In this document: positions 57,735 to 64,000 of the stretch, piece after piece | Numbering within the stretch: position 1 is the stretch's first letter | How the letters are laid out: the number at the start of each line of letters is the position of its first letter | From: Heliopora coerulea | Taxonomy: Eukaryota > Cnidaria > Anthozoa > Scleralcyonacea > Helioporidae | Direction of reading: 5' to 3' | Assembly: GCA_030142905.1 (NCBI GenBank) | Contig: JASJOG010000149.1 | Coordinates: 186,001-250,000, forward strand | Length of the DNA: 64,000 bases | Program-made: the position numbers and the translations under genes | The notes under the pieces: generated by a model | What the model was told of the DNA's origin: nothing | What the model saw: the letters and a program-made list of their open reading frames with translations, nothing else | The model's database searches: none

Positions 57735-58022
57735 TACGTATACCTACCTATCTACCTTTCTACCTGACCTGCCTGCCTAGCGTTCTATCAATCTACAATC
57801 TACAAATATATACATCCACATATACATACATACATATCGGTATATATATCTACATATATCTATATATATATCAAGATTTATATATATATCTCCAATATAT
57901 ATATATATATCTATGTCTATATATAAATCTATATATATCAATATATCTCTATGTATATATATATACATCTGCATATATCTGAATATATCTACATGTATGT
58001 CTATATTTACCTCTATATAACA
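57735..58022. repeat. AT-rich microsatellite (TATATC/TATACA-like)
   Basis: Irregular TA-, TATC- and TACA-type short repeats run through this interval, first as CTAC/CTTTC-type words and then as TATATATC-type words. Apparent open frames here translate to monotonous Tyr/Ile strings and are artefacts. Confidence 0.9.
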
Positions 58023-58240
58023 GTACACCACATACCTTTTTTTCCGTTCCACGCCAGCTTGTGTGTGAGGCATCCATCTGGCGATTGTGACTCCTCTTGT
58101 TCATCGCGCTTATGGCCAAGGGTACTAAAGGTCAAGCTTAGTGGGACGCGGTTGATCTAGGGTGCGCTTCCGATACCTTCGAAGGCGAAGGCGAGGGTGC
58201 CGTGTTATAGCGCAGGGCGCAGAACAACACACAGGACACA
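58023..58240. other. Unassigned unique sequence; no gene seen
   Basis: About 220 bp of mixed-composition sequence between the microsatellite and two hairpins, including a GAAGGCGAAGGCGAGGG purine-rich run near 58,180. I see no supported gene or element boundary. Confidence 0.5.
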
Positions 58241-58278
58241 TGTACTGTCAGCAAGCCTTTATGGCTTGCCGCAGTACA
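58241..58278. other. Hairpin 1 of a tandem pair
   Basis: Outer arms TGTACTG (58,241-58,247) and CAGTACA (58,272-58,278) are perfectly complementary, as are inner arms GCAAGCC (58,251-58,257) and GGCTTGC (58,263-58,269). The loop is TTTAT, with a small internal loop of 3 and 2 bases. It is homologous to the hairpin that starts 3 bp downstream. Function unknown; it could be a foldback-element end or a transcribed stem-loop. Confidence 0.8.
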
Positions 58279-58280
58279 GC

Positions 58281-58317
58281 GTGCTGTCAGCAAACCTTCC
58301 TGGTTTGATGACAGCAC
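58281..58317. other. Hairpin 2 of a tandem pair
   Basis: Outer arms GTGCTGTCA (58,281-58,289) and TGACAGCAC (58,309-58,317) are perfectly complementary over 9 bp, inner arms CAAACC (58,291-58,296) and GGTTTG (58,302-58,307) over 6 bp, with a single G/A mismatch between them and a TTCCT loop. Relative to hairpin 1, an A-T pair is replaced by G-C in the outer stem and a G-C pair by A-T in the inner stem, so pairing is preserved. Confidence 0.8.
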
Positions 58318-58499
58318 TGTTTACACTTTTTTATTTATATCTAGCTTATTTGTAAAAATATTTAGTGGATATCTGACAAAACAACTTGAGACAAATCCTC
58401 GATCTTTAACCTTTCATTCCCTCAGCACTTCATATCCAATGATGGTCGTAACCAGATAACTGAAGGCGTGTCGTGCTTTCAAAGATTCTAAATAAAATA
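58318..58499. other. Unassigned AT-rich sequence; no gene seen
   Basis: AT-rich unique sequence between the hairpins and the presumed 3' end of PLE tail A. No domain, repeat or RNA gene is recognisable. Confidence 0.5.
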
Positions 58500-58625
58500 A
58501 TTGACACAACTTTATATTTTTTGTTGCATGACTTTAATATGAATGTCAATACAAACAAATATTAATGCCCAGCACAAAACACAAAACAAAGCCATTGAAT
58601 AAGATAAAGGATTTACTAAACTAAC

Positions 58626-58652
58626 TTTCGTCGCATCTCGCAACATCATCAG
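58626..58652 (-). ncRNA. Hammerhead-ribozyme-core-like sequence in PLE tail A
   Basis: Read on the minus strand: CTGATGA, an extra T, a 5-bp stem GTTGC/GCGAC (one G-T wobble) with a GAGAT loop, then GAAA. This is the order of the conserved hammerhead core (CUGANGA, stem II, GAAA). Hammerhead motifs are established features of PLEs. I could not find convincing stem I or stem III partners, so this copy is probably decayed or the match is partial. Confidence 0.4.
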
Positions 58653-58731
58653 AGTGTGATATATTATTACAAAACAGTAAATATAAATAAATAAATGAAA
58701 GTACCCAATTACAAGCTATGAAGCAGCGGAA

Positions 58732-59007
58732 TTAAAGAAGAGAAAGTTCAGAACAAATGAAGCTGAGGTTGCCATTCAAAGAGGGTTTAATTTTGGAAAT
58801 TAAAAGGCTTTCTCTTACGAGAAGTTCGGAAGGCGAAGAACAAGAGGAAGGAATTTTAAAGTGGTCAAGAGATGCAGTATGGCCACTTTCGGTAAGATGT
58901 GCTAAGATATTGGATGGGGTAGAAGTAGCACGTTTTTTACCAGTGAGGGCAGAGACTCCCAAATGATCTGAAACTCGTGAACGTAAATGGCGAGCTGTTT
59001 GGTCCAC
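58732..59007 (-). pseudogene. GIY-YIG endonuclease C-terminal fragment (PLE type)
   Basis: A 91-codon open frame, preceded by an in-frame TAG and beginning at a GTG that is probably not a real start. Residues 4-16 (QTARHLRSRVSDH) match the segment that follows the YIG motif in PLE endonucleases. Further on, ELLVRESLLISKIKPSLN (61-78) contains the expected catalytic glutamate (E66) and the conserved C-terminal asparagine (N78). Histidines at 15, 37, 43 and 49 could be part of the zinc-binding set seen in PLE endonucleases. The GIY and YIG motifs themselves are missing, so the protein would be inactive. Alternative: tail of another GIY-YIG retroelement lineage. Confidence 0.8.
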
Positions 59008-59009
59008 CT

Positions 59010-59163
59010 ACAATCCGTTATGCAGTGATGCCGATGGCTATGGTTGTACTGGTTAGAGTGAGCGATGGACTTTGAATATACATAGCAACAATCAGGTAAT
59101 TCTACCTCAGGCTCAGCAACTACATTTTATCTATAAAATTATATTGTTGTGGTAGCTTGGTAG
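59010..59163. other. Unassigned sequence; no gene seen
   Basis: Unique sequence between the truncated PLE tail and the inverted SINE-like element. None of the three minus-strand frames continues the endonuclease upstream of 59,007. Confidence 0.5.
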
Positions 59164-59487
59164 ATATGTAATTTTATGCACATGTTCTCAAGCTATTTTA
59201 CTCGGAAAAACTTTCCGAGTCACTGACGGGGGCTCAGAAGTTCTTTTTTTTTTTTTATGAACACTACACATTGGCGACATATCGAGACTTACAGACTGGC
59301 AATACATATGTCTACCGTCATTACGAACCAGTAGACAAATGTAACCTTCGCTCACCATCTGAGTCAATGTAGCTCAATGGTTAGAGCATCTCACCGGCGA
59401 TCAGAAGGTTACGGGTTCGATTCCCGTCAGGGACTCACAAAGTTTTTCAGAGTAAAATAGCTTAAGAACATGCGCATAAAATCATAT
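59164..59487. mobile_element. Inverted pair of SINE-like tails, or MITE with long TIRs
   Basis: 59,171-59,221 and 59,432-59,482 are inverted repeats of 51 bp with about 5 mismatches. Complementarity continues inward for about 9 bp (the CTGACGGG end of the tRNA-like sequence) and outward through ATATG/CATAT with a 2-bp indel. The right arm directly follows a tRNA-like head, giving the order tRNA-like then GAGTAAAATAGCTTAAG, as in a tRNA-derived SINE. The left arm is the same tail in opposite orientation, cut within the B-box region. A run of T lies at about 59,244-59,257. Two SINE copies in head-to-head orientation is my preferred reading; a single non-autonomous element with long terminal inverted repeats is the alternative. 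Confidence 0.7.
59363..59435 (+). tRNA. tRNA-like sequence (SINE head or pseudo-tRNA)
   Basis: A 73-nt tRNA-like fold. The acceptor arm GTCAATG/CAGGGAC has 5 of 7 pairs. The D arm is GCTC/GAGC within TAGCTCAATGGTTAGAGCA (A box). The anticodon stem TCTCA/TCAGA has one mismatch. The T arm is perfect: ACGGG, loop TTCGATT, CCCGT (B box GGTTCGATTCC). The anticodon loop reads CCGGCGA, with C at position 33 where functional tRNAs have U, so the nominal GGC anticodon is not trustworthy. Mismatched acceptor, abnormal loop and the adjoining SINE-like tail argue for a tRNA-derived SINE head. Confidence 0.6.
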
Positions 59488-59501
59488 AAAATTATTATAA
59501 G

Positions 59502-59646
59502 TAATACCATGACATGAGGGAAATGTTCCCGAAAGCTGAGGCAGGTTTGGAGGAGTACCGAGGGCGTTAGCTAGAGGGACTTTCACAAACCTCCCGAGGC
59601 CTGAGGAGACATTTAATCATTAATCTCCCCACATGTCATGGTATTA
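59502..59646. mobile_element. 145-bp MITE with perfect 15-bp terminal inverted repeats
   Basis: TAATACCATGACATG (59,502-59,516) and its exact complement CATGTCATGGTATTA (59,632-59,646) bound a 145-bp element with no coding capacity. A nested inverted repeat, AGGTTTG and CAAACCT, lies inside. If the outer TA pairs are a target duplication, the ends would be ATACCATG, which would fit a TA-targeting DNA transposon superfamily; that is inference. Related ends recur immediately downstream. Confidence 0.75.
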
Positions 59647-59652
59647 GTTTGT

Positions 59653-59920
59653 AATACCATGACCGATGAAATTTACTTGTTATTGTTTGAAGTTCTTTTT
59701 GGAATGTTAGTATTGTTCATTGTGAGTACCAGCACTTCTATTGAATGAGTTGTTCTATGTTTAAATTTAAAAGCATTGTTTGATGTTCGCTCATGTACGT
59801 TAATAGTAGAAAATTTCCTTGTTTTGCGGGAAAATTAGTTGAAGTATGCACGCTGGTGAGGAAATTTAGGGAATAAATCTCCCCGTAAGAACAATAGAAA
59901 CGGAGGTCATAATGGTATTA
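59653..59920. mobile_element. Probable diverged relative of the adjacent MITE
   Basis: TAATACCATGACC at 59,653-59,665 and GGTCATAATGGTATTA at 59,905-59,920 form inverted ends that match with a 3-bp insertion. The right end also shares AATCTCCCC followed by GTCAT and GGTATTA with the 145-bp element. The 268-bp interior is AT-rich and non-coding. The left end starts 6 bp after the neighbouring MITE stops. Confidence 0.5.
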
Positions 59921-59933
59921 TATATATATATAT

Positions 59934-59974
<41 letters not shown>
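59917..59974. repeat. (TA)n microsatellite
   Basis: Almost pure TA dinucleotides with a short TACATACA interruption. It abuts the 3' end of the minus-strand PLE tail B, so it may include that element's tail or target. Confidence 0.9.
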
Positions 59975-59976
<2 letters not shown>

Positions 59977-60535
59977 CTTCACGAGCCCGCTCAACATAAA
60001 GTTTAAACGTCATATAAACATCATAAAAACTTTATTAAAAAAGAATAAAAATTCACAACTTACGTTTCGGGGACCGGCCCCTTCTTCAGCAGCTCACAGT
60101 TAAAGAATAGAGTCCTTATATATCTTATTGTTCTTCCTTAAATTTACATAAATTTCAAACTTCCATTACATTCAATCCCAGAGGAGTATAACATTTTAAT
60201 TTTTCAATCCAAAAACCTTCCCTTGCTGTTGGATCCCTAACGTCGGTAACATCAATTATTTTAACCGATAAATCTTTCATACCTATATGCTCATTATCAA
60301 AAAAATGTGCATACAGGTGTTCCCCACAAATTCCCCTTTGTCCCCTTTCATATCGTCTCAATGAGCTCTTATGGTTATTGAACCTTAACCTAAATGGTGT
60401 TATTGTGCTCCCCACATATTGTTTGCTACATCTCTTGCATGTTATTAAATATACCACTCCTTGAGAGTCACAATCAAAGGAATGATTGATATGAAAAGAC
60501 CGCTTCTCAACATTACCCATAAAGGTCGATCCAGT
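59975..60535 (-). mobile_element. Truncated Penelope-like element tail B
   Basis: On the minus strand: a nearly complete GIY-YIG domain (coding to 60,155), an AT-rich trailer, a hammerhead-core-like sequence (60,065-60,089), then AATAAAG and an AT-rich end at the (TA)n tract. The upstream side is cut at about 60,535-60,540, where the sequence switches to the 2,062-bp tandem repeat. The reverse transcriptase is absent. Tail A and tail B differ greatly in protein sequence, so they come from different PLE families. Confidence 0.8.
60065..60089 (-). ncRNA. Hammerhead-ribozyme-core-like sequence in PLE tail B
   Basis: On the minus strand: CTGAAGA, one A, a 4-bp stem GGGG/CCCC with a 5-base loop, then GAAA. 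This fits CUGANGA, stem II, GAAA. Downstream, ACGTAAGT could form a very short stem III (2 bp, GTAA loop), as in PLE hammerheads with minimal stem III. I see no good stem I, so self-cleavage by this copy alone is doubtful. Confidence 0.45.
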
Positions 60536-60592
60536 GTCGCGACAATCTCTCGTGCAGTTAAATGTTGTACTGAATATCAAAAGTTGTGGCAC
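60155..60592 (-). pseudogene. GIY-YIG endonuclease domain fragment (PLE type)
   Basis: A 145-codon open frame starting at a GTG and preceded by an in-frame TGA five codons upstream. GVVYLITC (residues 45-52) is the GIY-type motif, followed by a CxxC pair (C52, C55) and YVG (59-61) as the YIG motif. RLRFNNHKS (68-76) supplies the conserved arginine and a His. REGFWIEKL (124-132) holds the catalytic glutamate (E125), and the C-terminal LN (N141) fits the conserved asparagine. So the catalytic set looks intact. Residues 1-19 or so are encoded by the neighbouring tandem repeat (from about 60,536), so the N-terminus is a chance read-through and the real upstream domains are gone. It is a fragment of a PLE polyprotein, not a host gene. 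Confidence 0.85.
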
Positions 60593-60640
60593 CTCACCTT
60601 TATTTCATTGTCTTTTATGTGTTCCAAAAATCTGTTCACG

Positions 60641-60834
60641 TCACATTTTCCACAGATCTCGTCTCAAGTACTTTATTTCACCATCTTTCACATCTTATGT
60701 TTTCTGTAGCCATATTTGTTATGAGTTTCTTTTATATCACATTTTCCACAGGTACTATGTCTCAAATATTTTAGTTCACCATCTTTCATATCTTGTGTTT
60801 TCTGTAGCCATATATGTTGATGAAGTGATATGCC
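60641..60834. repeat. 98-bp subrepeat, two copies (first half-unit)
   Basis: Blocks beginning TCACATTTTCC and containing CTCAA, TTCACCATC and TTTTCTGTAGCCATAT occur twice, about 98 bp apart (2-bp indel). The same pair recurs in unit 2 at about 62,703-62,896. The period is not a multiple of three and frames are interrupted. Confidence 0.85.
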
Positions 60835-61378
60835 ACTCTTTTTCCTAAAGAGAAATGAGTAAATGCTCTCAAGACTAATTCAACAACTGCAAACCTTCTT
60901 GTAGGCAACGACAGTCTCCAGATTCGGCGCAACTGATTAATTTAAATGATGATTTGAAAATAGGAATTCAATATTTTGCTAAATGCAGAGCCACAAGGCT
61001 AAGCCCATGTGAAACACTCTGTACTGTATTTATCAGTCAAAGGACAAGTACGGCATTGATTTGACCAAGGACAAGGCACCTTTTAGCACTGTACGTCTCT
61101 GATATTTTGTGAAACATTCCAAATTCTCACTACATACTATTCAAGGTATGACAGGTAGTCCACTCGAAACTGAACCCTTATTACTGAAGACCAGGAATAT
61201 ATAAAGCGGTAAAAAACGTCTACCATGTCATGTACGAAAAATCCCCGGTACTTTTTCTGCCACTCAAAGTACAGGATTTACTTCAACTGGTTCAGAATCA
61301 TCCTCAGAGTAACATAAACAGAATATTTCACAAATTGACCTACACTGATAAAGTCAACTAGGAAATTTGAGTAGAGCA

Positions 61379-61446
61379 GGGTTCGAAGTCGCATGATTGG
61401 GTTACCGGCTACCGGACCGCTGCTCTACCTAAATTGAGTTATCGAG
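61379..61446 (-). repeat. tRNA-like A/B-box region, first half-unit
   Basis: On the minus strand: TAACTCAATTTAGGTAGAGCA resembles a tRNA A box region (TAGCTCAGTTGGTAGAGCA), and ACTTCGAACCC about 50 bp downstream resembles a B box. The A box region has an insertion and the fold is poor, so this is a tRNA-derived remnant, not a tRNA gene. Repeats in unit 2 at 63,441-63,508. Confidence 0.55.
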
Positions 61447-61621
61447 TCAACTGGGAACAGTATGCTCGTTTTATCCAATGTAAGTGCACACCCTCACGGA
61501 TATCGAGCGTTAAGTTGTCACGACAATCTCTCGTGCAATTAAATGTTGTATGGAATATCAAAAGTTGTGGTATCTCACCTTTATTTCATTGTCATGTACA
61601 TGTTCCAAAATTTTGTTCACG

Positions 61622-61915
61622 TCACATTTTCCAAAGGTCTTATGTCTCAAGTACTTTATTTCACCATTTTTCAGATCTTGTGTTTTCTGTAGCCATATAT
61701 GTCATGAATTTCTTCTATGTCACGTCTTCCACAGGCCTTATGTCTCAAGTACTTTATTTCACCATCTTTCACATCTTGTGTTTTCTGTAGCCATATTTGT
61801 TATGAATTTCTTTTATGTCACATTTTCCACAGGCCTTATGTCTCAAATATTTTAGTTCACCATCTTTCATATCTTGTGTTTTCTGTAGCCATATATGTTG
61901 ATGAAGTGATATGCC
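61622..61915. repeat. 98-bp subrepeat, three copies (second half-unit)
   Basis: The same 98-bp block is present three times here, with CTCAA landmarks at 61,646, 61,744 and 61,842. One extra copy accounts for nearly all of the 100-bp difference between the 981- and 1,081-bp half-units. Recurs in unit 2 at about 63,684-63,977. Confidence 0.85.
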
Positions 61916-62459
61916 TCTCTTGTTCCTAAACAGAAGATATTAAATGCTCTCAAGACTAATTCAACAACTGCAAACCTTTTTGCAGGCAACGACAGTCTCC
62001 AGATTCGGCACAACTGATTAATTTAATTGATAATTTGAAAATAGGAATTTAATACTTTGCTAAATGCAGAGCCACAAGGCTAAGCCCAAGGGAAACACTC
62101 TGTACTGTATTTATCAGTCAAAGGACAAGTACGGCATTGATTTGACCAAGGACAAGGCACCTTTTAGCACTGTATGTCTCTAATATTTTGTGAAACATTC
62201 AAAATTCTCACTACATACTATTCAAGGTATGGCAGGTAGTCCACTCGGGACTGAACCCTTATTACTGAAGACCAGTAATACAGAAAGCGGTAAGAAACAT
62301 CTACCATGTCATGCACGAAAAATCCTCTGTATTTTTTCTGCCACTCAAAGTACGGGATCGACTTCACCTGGTTCAGAATCATCCTCAGGGTAACATGAAC
62401 ATAACGTTTCATGAATTGACCTACAATGATAAAGTCAACTAGGAAAGTTGAATAGAGAA

Positions 62460-62527
62460 GGATTCAAACTCGGATCTCCGTGTTACCGCCCACCGGATCG
62501 CTACTCTACCGGAACAGAGCTATCGAG
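62460..62527 (-). repeat. tRNA-like A/B-box region, second half-unit
   Basis: On the minus strand: TAGCTCTGTTCCGGTAGAGTA (A box region) and AGTTTGAATCC (B box, 9 of 11 to consensus) in the same positions as in the first half-unit, with many differences between the two. The shared layout supports a common SINE-like ancestor of both half-units. Confidence 0.55.
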
Positions 62528-62597
62528 TCAACTGGGAAAAGGATGCTCGTTTTATCCAATGTAAGTGCACATCCTCACGGATATCGAGCGTTATGTT

Positions 62598-64000
62598 GTC
62601 GCGACAATCTCTCGTGCAGTTAAATGTTGTACTGAATATCAAAAGTTGTGGCACCTCACCTTTATTTCATTGTCTTTTATGTGTTCCAAAAATCTGTTCA
62701 CGTCACATTTTCCACAGATCTCGTCTCAAGTACTTTATTTCACCATCTTTCACATCTTATGTTTTCTGTAGCCATATTTGTTATGAGTTTCTTTTATATC
62801 ACATTTTCCACAGGTACTATGTCTCAAATATTTTAGTTCACCATCTTTCATATCTTGTGTTTTCTGTAGCCATATATGTTGATGAAGTGATATGCCACTC
62901 TTTTTCCTAAAGAGAAATGAGTAAATGCTCTCAAGACTAATTCAACAACTGCAAACCTTCTTGTAGGCAACGACAGTCTCCAGATTCGGCGCAACTGATT
63001 AATTTAAATGATGATTTGAAAATAGGAATTCAATATTTTGCTAAATGCAGAGCCACAAGGCTAAGCCCATGTGAAACACTCTGTACTGTATTTATCAGTC
63101 AAAGGACAAGTACGGCATTGATTTGACCAAGGACAAGGCACCTTTTAGCACTGTACGTCTCTGATATTTTGTGAAACATTCCAAATTCTCACTACATACT
63201 ATTCAAGGTATGACAGGTAGTCCACTCGAAACTGAACCCTTATTACTGAAGACCAGGAATATATAAAGCGGTAAAAAACGTCTACCATGTCATGTACGAA
63301 AAATCCCCGGTACTTTTTCTGCCACTCAAAGTACAGGATTTACTTCAACTGGTTCAGAATCATCCTCAGAGTAACATAAACAGAATATTTCACAAATTGA
63401 CCTACACTGATAAAGTCAACTAGGAAATTTGAGTAGAGCAGGGTTCGAAGTCGCATGATTGGGTTACCGGCTACCGGACCGCTGCTCTACCTAAATTGAG
63501 TTATCGAGTCAACTGGGAACAGTATGCTCGTTTTATCCAATGTAAGTGCACACCCTCACGGATATCGAGCGTTAAGTTGTCACGACAATCTCTCGTGCAA
63601 TTAAATGTTGTATGGAATATCAAAAGTTGTGGTATCTCACCTTTATTTCATTGTCATGTACATGTTCCAAAATTTTGTTCACGTCACATTTTCCAAAGGT
63701 CTTATGTCTCAAGTACTTTATTTCACCATTTTTCAGATCTTGTGTTTTCTGTAGCCATATATGTCATGAATTTCTTCTATGTCACGTCTTCCACAGGCCT
63801 TATGTCTCAAGTACTTTATTTCACCATCTTTCACATCTTGTGTTTTCTGTAGCCATATTTGTTATGAATTTCTTTTATGTCACATTTTCCACAGGCCTTA
63901 TGTCTCAAATATTTTAGTTCACCATCTTTCATATCTTGTGTTTTCTGTAGCCATATATGTTGATGAAGTGATATGCCTCTCTTGTTCCTAAACAGAAGAT
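62598..64000. repeat. 2,062-bp tandem repeat, unit 2 (cut by window edge)
   Basis: The first 1,403 bp of a second unit. I saw no difference from unit 1 in the stretches compared, including both half-unit starts, the tRNA-like region and the final bases at 64,000 against 61,938. Near-identity means recent duplication, homogenisation, or an assembly artefact. Confidence 0.93.
63441..63508 (-). repeat. tRNA-like A/B-box region, unit 2 copy
   Basis: Copy of the 61,379-61,446 region at an offset of exactly 2,062 bp, with no difference seen. Confidence 0.55.

Larger units (their letters stand above)
58500..59009 (-). mobile_element. 5'-truncated Penelope-like element tail A
   Basis: On the minus strand this holds the C-terminal part of a GIY-YIG endonuclease frame (58,732-59,007) followed by an AT-rich trailer with a hammerhead-core-like sequence (58,626-58,652). 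Homology begins abruptly near 59,009, just downstream of where the GIY and YIG motifs should be, as in 5'-truncated retrotransposed copies. The 3' limit near 58,500 is estimated; I could not identify a target-site duplication. The GIY-YIG endonuclease is the hallmark C-terminal domain of endonuclease-bearing PLEs; the upstream reverse transcriptase is absent. Confidence 0.75.
60536..62597. repeat. 2,062-bp tandem repeat, unit 1 (complete)
   Basis: CGACAATCTC at 60,540 recurs at 62,602, an offset of 2,062 bp, and every landmark checked keeps that offset (60,586/62,648; 61,434/63,496; 61,550/63,612). Inside the unit there is an older, diverged repeat: the same word at 61,521 divides the unit into half-units of 981 and 1,081 bp. 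Short open frames on the plus strand differ between halves, carry no known domain and are not supported as genes. The unit begins where PLE tail B is interrupted. Confidence 0.93.

Noticed and set aside
57578..57982. 134-codon plus-strand frame beginning MKVSTSLG
   Set aside because: Its second half is translated microsatellite (Tyr/Ile repeats), and the first half has no recognisable domain.
57777..58073. 98-codon minus-strand frame
   Set aside because: Almost entirely microsatellite translation.
57519..58213. Direct repeat GTTATAGCGC at 57,519 and 58,204 as ends of an element
   Set aside because: One 10-mer match in about 700 bp is not far from chance, and no further end structure supports it.
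61434..61790. 118-codon frame in the 2,062-bp repeat (copy at 63,496) as a gene
   Set aside because: It is duplicated only because the unit is; it covers the 98-bp subrepeat out of phase, and the other half-unit does not keep the frame.
60641..61915. Zinc-finger-like CGKCD words on the minus strand of the 98-bp subrepeats
   Set aside because: The period is not a multiple of three, stops interrupt each copy, and the cysteine/histidine spacing does not fit a C2H2 finger.

Overview
This window looks like heterochromatic, gene-poor DNA from an animal nuclear genome. The evidence is a very long tandem satellite array, two broken Penelope-like retroelement (PLE) tails with GIY-YIG endonuclease sequence, tRNA-derived SINE-like sequence, small inverted-repeat elements and AT microsatellites. 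PLE tails and tRNA-SINE architecture fit a metazoan, plausibly a marine invertebrate, but nothing fixes the species. I found no intact protein-coding gene, no rRNA and no convincing functional tRNA.

Layout. (1) 1-56,480: about 335 head-to-tail copies of a 168-bp satellite monomer, continuing off the left edge. Length variants are 167 bp (1-bp deletion) and 183 bp (15-bp internal duplication). These lie in a linked cassette that recurs along the array and marks higher-order repeats (HORs), the clearest being three tandem copies of an 11-monomer, 1,876-bp HOR at 30,200-35,827. The array falls into two regions: about 1-38 kb, rich in the 183-bp cassette, and about 38-56 kb, with other diagnostic variants. 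(2) 56,481-57,500: strongly decayed monomers of the same family, broken by about 260 bp of unrelated sequence; this is the array edge. (3) 57,500-58,500: a short GC-richer stretch, an AT microsatellite and two tandem related hairpins with paired base changes. (4) 58,500-60,535: a patchwork of transposon debris: PLE tail A (minus strand), an inverted SINE-like pair with a tRNA-like sequence, a 145-bp MITE with perfect 15-bp ends, a probable relative of it, a (TA)n tract, and PLE tail B (minus strand). Both PLE tails carry hammerhead-ribozyme-core-like sequence downstream of the endonuclease. (5) 60,536-64,000: a second tandem repeat with a 2,062-bp unit (one full copy, one cut by the window edge). 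Each unit is an alternating 981/1,081-bp pair of diverged half-units, each with a tRNA-like A-box/B-box region on the minus strand and a 98-bp subrepeat.

The long open frames across the satellite (up to 724 codons) arise because 168 and 183 are multiples of three and the monomer lacks stops in one frame. The variation mostly changes the amino acid and several common variants break the frame, so I treat the array as non-coding. The points most worth a second look are the linked 167/168/183-bp cassette, the dyad symmetry centred on GGTTAACC in each monomer, the covarying twin hairpins, and the SINE-like origin of the 2,062-bp tandem repeat.
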